Source: Candidatus Cloacimonadota bacterium (GTDB taxonomy: Bacteria > UBA4055). Taken from it: a stretch of 40,917 nucleotides of DNA. The first letter of the stretch is position 1. Each line of letters opens with the position of its first letter. A program made the position numbers and the translations under genes. Under the pieces are notes generated by a model. The model saw only the letters and a list, made by a program, of their open reading frames with translations. It did not search any database and was not told where the DNA came from. The stretch is from assembly GCA_002742935.1 (NCBI GenBank), contig PDON01000033.1, forward strand, positions 1 through 40,917, read 5' to 3'. This document shows, in pieces, positions 15,987 to 24,028 of this stretch.

Positions 15987-18032
15987 TCATTTTTTATCAT
16001 ATCTATAGTAACCTTCCCATAGATCTTTGGATAAGATAATATCTTTAATCCTTTTTTTCATGATTTTTGATAACGAATCGTTACATTTTTTAAAAATATC
16101 CGCAGCTTTTTCAAATTCTCCCTCAATATAGAACTTTACACCCTTCTCAAAAACTATATTTTCCTCTGTTTTATTTCTCAATAGAGTATAAATCTCAACC
16201 GGAATTTTATGACCTTTAACAGTTACTTTATCTACCAACATAGAAGAGAACTTATCACCTAAAAGATCCTTTGTTCTCTCCCCTATCAAAACAGATGTAT
16301 TGTAATATCTATTTAAACTCTCTATCCTTGATGCTAAGTTCATATTCTTTCCAATTGCGGTATAATCAAAAAGCTCATCGGAACCTATATTTCCTATAGT
16401 AACCTCACCTGTATTAATTCCTATACAAACTTCGAGATTGGAAAATGGAGTCTCCTTTAAATCACCTCTCAACCTCTTTACACTATCTAAAATTTCAAAA
16501 GCAGTTTTACAGCTTAAATAGGTGTGATCATTATCCAAAGGTGCTCCAAAAAGTGCAACAAATCCATCTCCAAGATACTTATCCATTGTTCCATAGTTTG
16601 ATTTTACAATATTTGACATAACACCCAAGAATCTATTTAAATAGTGAACCAACTGCTCAGGATCCATATTTTCAGTTGTATTTGAAAAATTTTTAACATC
16701 AACAAACATCATAGAGATCTCTCTCTTCTCCCCTCCTAAAACAAGCTCCTCCTTACTTTTTAACAATTGATCCGCTACAATATTAGGAATAAACTTACCA
16801 AAGGTTTTAGAGATAAAGCTCTTATCTTTTTTCTCATAATAATACTTAAAAATAAAGGCTGTAATTGTCGCTATAGAAAAGATCATTAAAGGTCTGGTAT
16901 GATCTAGATATATGAGTTCTGCCTTAAAGAGATAGTTAACAGAGTATATAAAACCTGAAAAAAGAACTAGTAAAGCTGTAATGGAAAAGAGTACATTTTT
17001 TATTAGATATATAACTACTACAATAGAAATCAATAAAACAAGAGTAACTAAAATATTATAATAAATTGGTAAAAATCTAATCCTCTCCTCTTTGAGAATA
17101 GAGTTTATTACATTTGCATGAATCTCAACACCGGGGATTCTATAACCTCCGGGTATAGTTCTTAAATCATATAAACCTTGTTTTGAAGTACCTACTAAAA
17201 CAACCTTCTCTTTAAAAGTTCTCTTACCAATATATTTCTCAAGAATATCTACAAAAGAAATAGTTCTAAATGTTTTCCAAGTTCCCGAATATGGAATTAC
17301 ATATCTAAATTTATCATCTACAGCAATTTCCAACTTTCTATTTCTACCATTTATAACAAGAGCATTCTCTTTAAATTGTATATCTTTTAGGGTTGCTCCT
17401 ACCTTCTCCAAAACTATTGAAAGTGAAAAAGAGGGATAAACTCTACCCAAATATGATATAAGTAGGGGAACTTTTCTGGTAACTCCATCACTGTCCTGTT
17501 CTATCATTAAATGACCGGATTTAGATGATGAAAGCTGAATCTCCTCAACCCCAAAATTTACAATATCTTTGGAAACAAAATCAATATTTTTAATATCCAT
17601 TGATCTTGAAAAAAGATTTTCACTATTTTTAAATACAGAATCGGGGTATATAAAATTGTAGGGATCAGAATCTGTAAATTCATAACCTGTAACAACAGGA
17701 ACTTTTGAGAATGATTTAATAAGGAGGGAATCGCCACTCTTACTGTCAAGAAAAAGAATATCAAAACCTAAAACAGATATATTTTTCTTTTCAAGTTTTG
17801 ATATAAGATCTGAGTATATAGATCTATTCCAACTACTAAAACTCCCCCTTTTTTTAACACTTTTCTCATCAATATCGGCAATAACAACATCTTTTTCAGA
17901 ACCTCTATCCTTATATCTTTGTGTTAAAAGATGATCATAAAAATAGAATTCAAAGCTATTAAACAGAGGTAGGTATAAAAAAAATCCTGATAAAGATATC
18001 AGGACTATAATAATAAATCTCTTATGCTTCAT
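15987..18032 (-). CDS. CHASE2-domain class III adenylate cyclase
   Basis: This membrane receptor is predicted to make cAMP in response to an extracytoplasmic signal. A first membrane segment (about 5-24) is followed by a CHASE2 sensor (about 30-310) and three membrane helices (about 325-397). The cyclase domain (about 435-620) has metal-binding Asp445 (FVDVKNF) and Asp489 (LGDGF). Lys485 and Asp556 (FDYTAIG) specify adenine, and Asn565 and Arg569 (NLASR) are the transition-state residues. All are present, so it should be active and ATP-specific. Residues 625-660 look like one TPR-type helical pair. It lies 29 bases after a FecR-domain gene on the same strand, a recurrent partner of CHASE2 cyclases. 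The ligand is unknown. Confidence 0.93.
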   Translation of the reverse strand: MKHKRFIIIVLISLSGFFLYLPLFNSFEFYFYDHLLTQRYKDRGSEKDVVIADIDEKSVKKRGSFSSWNRSIYSDLISKLEKKNISVLGFDILFLDSKSGDSLLIKSFSKVPVVTGYEFTDSDPYNFIYPDSVFKNSENLFSRSMDIKNIDFVSKDIVNFGVEEIQLSSSKSGHLMIEQDSDGVTRKVPLLISYLGRVYPSFSLSIVLEKVGATLKDIQFKENALVINGRNRKLEIAVDDKFRYVIPYSGTWKTFRTISFVDILEKYIGKRTFKEKVVLVGTSKQGLYDLRTIPGGYRIPGVEIHANVINSILKEERIRFLPIYYNILVTLVLLISIVVVIYLIKNVLFSITALLVLFSGFIYSVNYLFKAELIYLDHTRPLMIFSIATITAFIFKYYYEKKDKSFISKTFGKFIPNIVADQLLKSKEELVLGGEKREISMMFVDVKNFSNTTENMDPEQLVHYLNRFLGVMSNIVKSNYGTMDKYLGDGFVALFGAPLDNDHTYLSCKTAFEILDSVKRLRGDLKETPFSNLEVCIGINTGEVTIGNIGSDELFDYTAIGKNMNLASRIESLNRYYNTSVLIGERTKDLLGDKFSSMLVDKVTVKGHKIPVEIYTLLRNKTEENIVFEKGVKFYIEGEFEKAADIFKKCNDSLSKIMKKRIKDIILSKDLWEGYYRYDKK

Positions 18033-18061
18033 ACTAATTTCTCAAATAAAATTTTAAAAAT

Positions 18062-18727
18062 CTATTTCTTATTAAAACTTTTCCACTCATTTTCAAGATC
18101 AGATATATCAATTTTTTTCTTTTCATAGTTTCCCCAACCATCAACAATCAAAATCTCACCCTTAACAATTGAGACCCAATCCTTTAAACTAACCTCTTTA
18201 GGACCATCTATCTCTTTAGGTTTTAAAGATCTACTCTTCTTATCCCTTTTTACCCAAGGATTTATATTGACCCTACCTTCAAGAACAGAAATTACACCTT
18301 TTTTATTTTTACCATATTCAACCTTATAGATGGTTCCAACTACTGCTGCAACAGCAACAGGAGAAGCTATTTTAAAATCCCTTTTACCTGACTCTGTATC
18401 AACCTTACTCCAAACAACACCATCTAAAAGCTCACCTTCACACTTAACTGAATTGTTCTCATTTTTGTAAGTTTTAAAGGTGTATATAGTTTTTTCACCC
18501 ATTCTTATTAAGGATTTATCAACCAATAGAACCTCACACTTTGATTCTGAACCGGTTTTTAAGGTGTCATTTAAAAATATACTATCACCCTCATCAATAG
18601 TATCTATCCAGTTAGACAGTGAATCATTTTTTAGATAAAGTTCTCCTAACCTAAAATCAACAACTCCAATATTTTTAGAGAAAATTAAAGTTGAAAAAAT
18701 GAGTATAAAAATTGTAAACCTTAACAC
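18062..18727 (-). CDS. secreted FecR-domain protein
   Basis: This is a predicted periplasmic or surface sensor protein. An N-terminal signal peptide (hydrophobic FTIFILIFSTLIFS) precedes a FecR-like beta domain with GDSIFLNDTLKTGSESKCEVLLVDKSLIRMGEKT and the hallmark VAAVVGTIYKVE followed by VISVLEGRV. The start is best placed at the GTG at 18727, seven bases after GGGGAG; a TTG five codons earlier would put that ribosome site inside the gene. FecR-domain proteins often accompany CHASE2 or sigma/anti-sigma signalling genes. Here it is first in an operon with the adenylate cyclase and may present the signal to its CHASE2 domain (inference). Confidence 0.88.
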   Translation of the reverse strand: MLRFTIFILIFSTLIFSKNIGVVDFRLGELYLKNDSLSNWIDTIDEGDSIFLNDTLKTGSESKCEVLLVDKSLIRMGEKTIYTFKTYKNENNSVKCEGELLDGVVWSKVDTESGKRDFKIASPVAVAAVVGTIYKVEYGKNKKGVISVLEGRVNINPWVKRDKKSRSLKPKEIDGPKEVSLKDWVSIVKGEILIVDGWGNYEKKKIDISDLENEWKSFNKK

Positions 18728-18899
18728 AATACTACTCCCCAATCTAAAACTATTTTCATATCCTTAAAATGTACCTAGTTCTAATATCCTAAAAATAGAG
18801 ATAAAAATCCAGTAAAAACTAACCTCAATAAATTATTGATTTTTATATTAAAAGTATTAACTTTAGCGTAAATAACAACCTTTATTGGGAATAAGATAA

Positions 18900-19592
18900 A
18901 TGCTAAAAATAGAAAATATATCAAAATCATACAGTTCAAAAAAGAATGCTCTTAATGGGATAAATCTAACTATAGAAAGAGGAGAGATTATAGGACTAAT
19001 TGGTCTTAATGGAGCAGGTAAAAGCACACTTTTTAAAATAGTATGTGATCTTATAAAGCCTAATGAGGGGAAGGTGTATATAAAAAACTATAAAAATGAT
19101 TCTATCAAAGCTAAAAGTTTGATAAGTTACACACCTGAAACTCCTCTACTATATGAATATCTTACACTTAAACAACAGATAGATTTTATCCTTTCTGCAT
19201 ACAGTATAGATAAAAAAAGTGTTGATATAAACTACTATTTAGAGCTATTTCAAATGAATGAAAACTACAATAAACAGATTAAAGATTTCTCAAAAGGTAT
19301 GAAACAAAAAAGTTCTCTAATACTATCATTTATAGTAAATAATCCTCTCCTACTTCTTGATGAGCCTTTTAATAGTTTGGATCCTACAGGAATAAAAAGG
19401 GTAAAAGATGAGATAAAAAAGATGAAAAGAGAGAATAAGACTATACTTGTAAGTAGTCACTACCTTGATGTTGTAAAGGATTTTGTTGATAAATTTATAA
19501 TAATAGATAAAGGATCTATAGTTAAAACTGTAGATAATAGTAAAGATTCTCAACTTGATATTGAAACTATATTTAACGAGATTGTATCATGA
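18900..19592 (+). CDS. ABC transporter ATP-binding protein
   Basis: This cytoplasmic ATPase subunit presumably drives an exporter with the next gene. The 230 residues contain Walker A GLNGAGKST, a Q-loop region ending in YTPETPLLYEYLTLKQQ, an ABC signature FSKGMKQK (Lys in place of the usual Gly/Gln of LSGGQ), Walker B LLLLDEPFNSLDP and the H-loop SSHYLDVV. This signature variant is common in ABC-2/CcmA-like exporters. GGGAATAAG precedes the ATG. The last four bases overlap the permease start (ATGA), so the two are coupled. Substrate unknown. The pair is plus-strand, against the bias of this replichore. Confidence 0.93.
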   Translation: MLKIENISKSYSSKKNALNGINLTIERGEIIGLIGLNGAGKSTLFKIVCDLIKPNEGKVYIKNYKNDSIKAKSLISYTPETPLLYEYLTLKQQIDFILSAYSIDKKSVDINYYLELFQMNENYNKQIKDFSKGMKQKSSLILSFIVNNPLLLLDEPFNSLDPTGIKRVKDEIKKMKRENKTILVSSHYLDVVKDFVDKFIIIDKGSIVKTVDNSKDSQLDIETIFNEIVS

Positions 19593-21043
19593 TAAGAATG
19601 GTTTTACTCCTAATAAAAAAGGATATTAAAAGGTTAGTTAATGATTATAAAACAACCTTTAGCTATCTAATATCTTTAATTATCCTATCCTATTTTGGTT
19701 CTACCTCTCCTATGGTTAAGGATATTTTATATTCAAACAACCAAAGTGATATATTGAGTAAAACCTATATTTTTATATTTATATCTTTTTTAGGAATAAT
19801 TAAAAGTAATATAAATTATGAAAAGGGTGATATAATACCGTTCCTATTGAGAGATAAATATAGTTATTTTAATGCTGTTTCCATAAAGCAAATTGTGGTA
19901 GAGCCAATATTTTTATCCGCAATTATAACTACTCTTATGAGATCTTTTGAACTATCTGTTTTTATAAAAATATTTATGTTCTTTACCCTATTAAATTTCA
20001 TAAAGTTTATATCAAACATCTCAAAAAAACTAAATAGAGAAATTTTTAAAACCACTATTTATGCTATATTAACTATTTCTGCTATTAATATTACCATTGT
20101 TAAGCTTAATATTTTTGAAAACTTCAATAGTAATCTCCACCTCTACCCTATCTTTGGTTGGTGGATAAAACTTTTTGATTTAACAGAAACACCTATGAAC
20201 ATATTTGTAATCTTCACTCTATATATAATTACAACTCTATTTTTGAGTAGATATATAATATTAAAATCTTTGGATAAAGCCCCCGACTACACTGCTATTT
20301 TTGAAAGGGATCAAATTTTATTTAAAAATATTTTAGATTCAAATAAGAGCAATAAAAGCTTAGAGTATAAAGGTAGTGGAGCAAAATCTTTTTACTATTT
20401 GAGTAAACAACAAAACTCTTTTTTTAGCTATGATTCAATAGTTTTTATACTACTTGGAGTAGGTTTTGGAATAATAAGTTTTTATACGGAAAAAAGAGAG
20501 CTCGGTCTTATTATACTGACAATTCTAAGTTTAATAATAGGATTTCTACTCACTCTATTATCAAACTCCAATACTCAATTTCAGAAATACTTAAGTTCAT
20601 ATTTTTTCTATATATTGCCCGATAATCCTAAAAATAAGCTTTTTTACGCAATTAAATATGAACTGCTTAGAGTTATTTTCAACTCACTACTCTTTAATTT
20701 GATATTCTATCTATTCTGGAGATATGATATTAAATACTTTTTAATATCAATTTTTATTATACCGTCATACTATATATTTATGCTCTTTTTCTCAATTTTA
20801 ATGAAACTTATATCATCTCTATATGGATTAAATATAAAATCAAATTATATTAAATCTTTTTTAAAAGGGTTTATAAATATATCTATTATTGCAATATTTT
20901 CTAATATATTCTTTATATTTCCCAAATCCGGTAAGTTAGAAACATATTTTTACGCTATATTCATAATACAAATAGCTAATATTATACCATTTATAACAAT
21001 TTACTATACTTTTGATAAGATATATTCAAAACTGGAGTATTGA
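19589..21043 (+). CDS. ABC-2-like membrane permease
   Basis: This is the membrane partner of the preceding ATPase. The 484 residues have about 10-12 hydrophobic segments in two blocks, split near the middle by a hydrophilic region around DKAPDYTAIFERDQILFKN. There is no signal peptide and no recognisable catalytic motif. The composition is very rich in Ile, Phe, Tyr and Asn. Large unassigned permeases of this kind occur in exporters of peptides, antibiotics or lipids, but nothing here fixes the substrate. Confidence 0.8.
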   Translation: MIRMVLLLIKKDIKRLVNDYKTTFSYLISLIILSYFGSTSPMVKDILYSNNQSDILSKTYIFIFISFLGIIKSNINYEKGDIIPFLLRDKYSYFNAVSIKQIVVEPIFLSAIITTLMRSFELSVFIKIFMFFTLLNFIKFISNISKKLNREIFKTTIYAILTISAINITIVKLNIFENFNSNLHLYPIFGWWIKLFDLTETPMNIFVIFTLYIITTLFLSRYIILKSLDKAPDYTAIFERDQILFKNILDSNKSNKSLEYKGSGAKSFYYLSKQQNSFFSYDSIVFILLGVGFGIISFYTEKRELGLIILTILSLIIGFLLTLLSNSNTQFQKYLSSYFFYILPDNPKNKLFYAIKYELLRVIFNSLLFNLIFYLFWRYDIKYFLISIFIIPSYYIFMLFFSILMKLISSLYGLNIKSNYIKSFLKGFINISIIAIFSNIFFIFPKSGKLETYFYAIFIIQIANIIPFITIYYTFDKIYSKLEY

Positions 21044-21105
21044 TTATAGAAGTCTTTATAGGTTTTATTGTGAAAGCAAATAAATTTTTGATTTTAGCTT
21101 CATTA

Positions 21106-22428
21106 TTATAATTTAATATTAACTTTCCAATAACCTTTTGTTCCACCAACTCTTTCGATAACCTTTTTATCTTTAAGAGCTTTTAGATGTTTTTGAATAG
21201 CAGATTCGTTTATATTTAGTTTCTTAGATAATTCTGATCTGCTTATTCTATTATCTCTTACTATTATTTCTACAACTTCTCTCTGCCTATCTGTTAAGTT
21301 GATCTGACCACCTATCTGACCACCTATCTGACCACCTATCTGACCACCTTTATTAGATTTGAAAACCGTTCTTAAAAAATTATCTGAAAACTTAAATGAA
21401 CCTTTATTATAAGATTTTAAAATCCTTGGAACTCCAGAACCTAATTGCTCTACCATATCAAGATCCTTATATATTCTCATCAACTCCTTATTTCTTGGTA
21501 TAGAATATCCCTCAAAAAACTCATCTCTACTCATACCTTCTGGTAAACCACCAGCTGAAGTAATCTCTATTCTATCCGAAAATATTTCAATTTTTGGAAA
21601 AACTTCTCTTGTATAATCATTATGAACAATAGCATTTATTACAGCCTCACGAATAGCTATAGGATCCCATTTTCTTTGATCCTCTCTTTCTTTTGAGGTT
21701 ATCTTTGTCATTGTTTTATTTTCTAATTCTATCTTATCTAGCATTTGCTTAGTGGCTTTGATTAGAGAGCAGTATCCATATTCATTGTTTTCAATTAAAT
21801 CAATACGATCTACTCCTGAATACTTAGCCAACTTCATAGAAACACCATTTTCATCAGATATTAAGTATGCTACATAATTAAATTTTCCATCTTCTGTAAG
21901 TAGTTCAAGATTATTAGTAAATTTATCTGATAGATTTAATTTATGCTCATTGTAGTATATCTTCAGTTGCTCAAAAGATAAATCTTGTCTATGGGAACGA
22001 ATTTTTACTATAGAGTTTCTTGTTCTTTTTGAAAATAGGTCTTCAATAATTCTTTGGGGCATAGGTTCAGATGATGATCCTACTCTAATATAACACCCCT
22101 TTTCAGTCATACCTCTCTTTCTTAGGAAATATGGCTTCTCAGAACCACTTGCTATAATTATTTTGATTACATCTTTGCCATTATAATTTTCATTTATAAC
22201 ATCAAATAAACCTAAACAAGAAGGCTGAATATTGTGTTTTAATCTATCTTTTATCTTTAATTGATCAGAGTCTGAATCTGATAAACCTACTATTTCTAGA
22301 TTTTTATCGACCCCTATATAAATAAGACCACCCTCACGATAATTTAAAAAGGCAATAACCTCTTTTTCAAGATCATCAGTAAGTTTAAACTTATACTCTA
22401 TTCTATTTGATTCTGTAAATTTATCCAT
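21106..22428 (-). CDS. AlbA_2/GHKL ATPase-type transcriptional regulator with GGQI repeat
   Basis: Three parts are visible. Residues 5-120 form a Schlafen AlbA_2-type domain (NRIEYKFKL; AFLNYREGGLIYIGVD; YIRVGSSS). Residues about 250-350 form a GHKL ATPase-like domain as in RecG-like family members (REAVINAIVHNDYT; EQLGSGVPRI). Residues about 380-440 form a winged helix-turn-helix (RQREVVEIIVRDNRISRSELSKKLNINES) that probably binds DNA. Between the last two lies a four-copy GGQI tetrapeptide (about 361-376), encoded by a 12-base tandem repeat. Members are usually called ATP-binding or putative transcriptional regulators; their ligands are poorly known. It starts 28 bases after a secreted CxxC-protein gene. 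A second AlbA_2 protein lies at 35806-36969. Confidence 0.85.
   Translation of the reverse strand: MDKFTESNRIEYKFKLTDDLEKEVIAFLNYREGGLIYIGVDKNLEIVGLSDSDSDQLKIKDRLKHNIQPSCLGLFDVINENYNGKDVIKIIIASGSEKPYFLRKRGMTEKGCYIRVGSSSEPMPQRIIEDLFSKRTRNSIVKIRSHRQDLSFEQLKIYYNEHKLNLSDKFTNNLELLTEDGKFNYVAYLISDENGVSMKLAKYSGVDRIDLIENNEYGYCSLIKATKQMLDKIELENKTMTKITSKEREDQRKWDPIAIREAVINAIVHNDYTREVFPKIEIFSDRIEITSAGGLPEGMSRDEFFEGYSIPRNKELMRIYKDLDMVEQLGSGVPRILKSYNKGSFKFSDNFLRTVFKSNKGGQIGGQIGGQIGGQINLTDRQREVVEIIVRDNRISRSELSKKLNINESAIQKHLKALKDKKVIERVGGTKGYWKVNIKL
21304..21348 (-). repeat. 12-base tandem repeat coding the GGQI linker
   Basis: The plus-strand unit CTGACCACCTAT is present in 3.75 exact copies. It is in frame, so copy-number change would lengthen or shorten the linker between the ATPase-like and winged-helix parts without a frameshift. 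Confidence 0.95.
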
Positions 22429-22456
22429 AGATATAGCTCTTTTTTCAAATTTATTC

Positions 22457-23758
22457 CTAAAAAATTCTCTCTTTACATTTAATCTTCTTTAAAAAAGCAT
22501 CATCTCCTATAAAGATAAACTCATTGGCAATACCATCCTCTATAAAATAATATAAAAGATCATCATCTGGTTTAAAGTAATAATCCTTTATTGGTTTAAA
22601 ATTTTCATCCAAATATGTTAAATGCTTCTCATTTGATTCCATATCCATCCAATATGCAAAAATATAATCATCAGAAACCGTAACCTTAAAAATAACAAAA
22701 CCCTCTGACAAGAAATCTAATGGTATCTTTCTCTTAGATTTTAGGGAGTAGATAAATTTATTTTTATAACCAAATATGTAGTTTTGTTTTTTTACCACAA
22801 AACATTTAGGAGTAAAATATCTAGAACTATCAGCAAAAACTTTCCTTAATCTATCACTTCCATAGCTACCTACCATACTATCTTTATGGAAAAGATAGAT
22901 CATAGAACTGGAAGCTAAGGTTATAAAATTACCATTTCTTGATCTAGAAGAGCAATCAATATTCTTTTTTTGATCCTCTTTTTTAGCTTTACAAAGTTTA
23001 AAAGCTAAATAATCAAAATTATAAGTTTCTCGATAAGGATTAATCTCCGCATTTGAAATATCTCTCATTTCAATTGATCGAGAAAATATTTGAACTCCAT
23101 ATATATTTTCCTCTCTTTCATGGACTACCTCAATCTCTGCAGGAATAAAATAACTTTTAAGTATGGAGAACTTTTCAGGATCAGATTTTGGGAAAAAGTT
23201 GTGAAAAAAAACAGAATCACTGAGGTTAATCTCATTAACTATATTTCCATATTTATCATATTTTATAATACCCTCATTTGTAAAATAGATATAATTATCA
23301 AAAATATGATCAACCTTAATAGTTCTACCACCTAAACTAACATTTTTCTCTTCAAAAGGTGTTAATAAGATCTTTGAAAAGAACTTATCAGCCTTATCTC
23401 TAGGAGAAAGCATATTTATAAACTCAATACCCTTATCACCTCTTAAAACTATAGTTTCAGTATTCTCATTAATATTATATTCACTTTTAAAATAAGAGGG
23501 TAGATCTCCTTTAATAAACTCAATAGAGTCATTTTTAGTAATATATTGTTTTACCTTTTGATTTACAAATCTCTTACCATCTCTCTCCCTTCTACAAATA
23601 ACTTTCCAGTTTATATTCAAATCCTTACCCTCTCTTTCGGTAAGAATCTTCATAATATCCTTATTACAAGTAACACAGGTCTCGGTATTAACGACAAGAT
23701 CAATGGTTACAGGAAATAGAGTGACTGTAAAAATTAGGAGAAATAGAAAAAATCGCAT
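22457..23758 (-). CDS. predicted secreted CxxC protein, thioredoxin-fold plus propeller-like
   Basis: I do not recognise this 433-residue protein as a named family. A signal peptide (MRFFLFLLIFTVTLFP) is followed by a redox-type CVTC motif at about 28-31. The stretch PSYFKSEYNINENTETIVLR then GDKGIEF resembles the later strands of a thioredoxin fold. From about residue 140 on it is a series of short strands (YIYFTNEGIIKYDKYGNIVN; YIFGYKNKFIYSLKSKRK; HLTYLDENFKPIKDYYF) that look like blades of a beta-propeller. A few other Cys may form disulfides. GAGG lies before the ATG. It is followed after 28 bases by the AlbA_2/GHKL gene. A periplasmic thiol or sensor role is only a guess from the motif. 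Confidence 0.6.
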   Translation of the reverse strand: MRFFLFLLIFTVTLFPVTIDLVVNTETCVTCNKDIMKILTEREGKDLNINWKVICRRERDGKRFVNQKVKQYITKNDSIEFIKGDLPSYFKSEYNINENTETIVLRGDKGIEFINMLSPRDKADKFFSKILLTPFEEKNVSLGGRTIKVDHIFDNYIYFTNEGIIKYDKYGNIVNEINLSDSVFFHNFFPKSDPEKFSILKSYFIPAEIEVVHEREENIYGVQIFSRSIEMRDISNAEINPYRETYNFDYLAFKLCKAKKEDQKKNIDCSSRSRNGNFITLASSSMIYLFHKDSMVGSYGSDRLRKVFADSSRYFTPKCFVVKKQNYIFGYKNKFIYSLKSKRKIPLDFLSEGFVIFKVTVSDDYIFAYWMDMESNEKHLTYLDENFKPIKDYYFKPDDDLLYYFIEDGIANEFIFIGDDAFLKKIKCKERIF

Positions 23759-23801
23759 TATTACCTCGAAGTTTTATACTTTTGTGAGTCTATAATATAA
23801 T

Positions 23802-23840
23802 AAAAAAAGCCATAAAAGTTAAATCTTCTATGGCTTTTAT
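23802..23840. terminator. intrinsic terminator, probably of the kdsA-coaBC run
   Basis: Perfect 10-base arms AAAAGCCATA (23805-23814) and TATGGCTTTT (23829-23838) are flanked by A-runs and T-runs. On the minus strand the stem runs into TTTTTTTATTATATTATAG. It lies about 190 bases past coaBC, from which it is separated by a MITE-like element. Confidence 0.75.
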
Positions 23841-23898
23841 AATTTTACCTCTCCCCTATTTCATCAAAACCTAAAGTTTTATAAGGTTATAAAAAAAA

Positions 23899-24025
23899 CT
23901 CAGACTGCCTAGAAACGAGTAGTACAAGGAATTGGTTTTTTATGCGATTTGAGCCTAGAACTACTAGGTGATTTGAGCATAAAAAATCGATGACGCAGTA
24001 ATGCGAAGTTTATAGGCAGTCTGAA
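23899..24025. repeat. MITE-like inverted-repeat element, 127 bases
   Basis: Terminal inverted repeats of 18 bases match at 16 positions (23899-23916 and 24008-24025; core CAGACTGCCTA/TAGGCAGTCTG). Inside are a second inverted repeat TTTTTTATGC/GCATAAAAAA (23936-23945, 23977-23986), CCTAG/CTAGG (23954-23958, 23964-23968), a direct repeat of GATTTGAGC (23946-23954, 23970-23978) and a small hairpin CGCA/TGCG (23994-24005). No protein is encoded. The right end touches the coaBC stop region. The structure fits a non-autonomous mobile or REP-like element, but with one copy in view mobility is unproven. Confidence 0.55.
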
Positions 24026-24028
24026 AAG

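Noticed and set aside
21139..21146. TGTTCCAC as a second parS
   Set aside because: Only the left half matches; the right half is not the complement, and it lies inside a coding region. The same holds for 24623-24630.
21304..21348. Short tandem repeat as a CRISPR array
   Set aside because: The unit is 12 bases with no spacers and encodes GGQI in frame inside a conserved gene.
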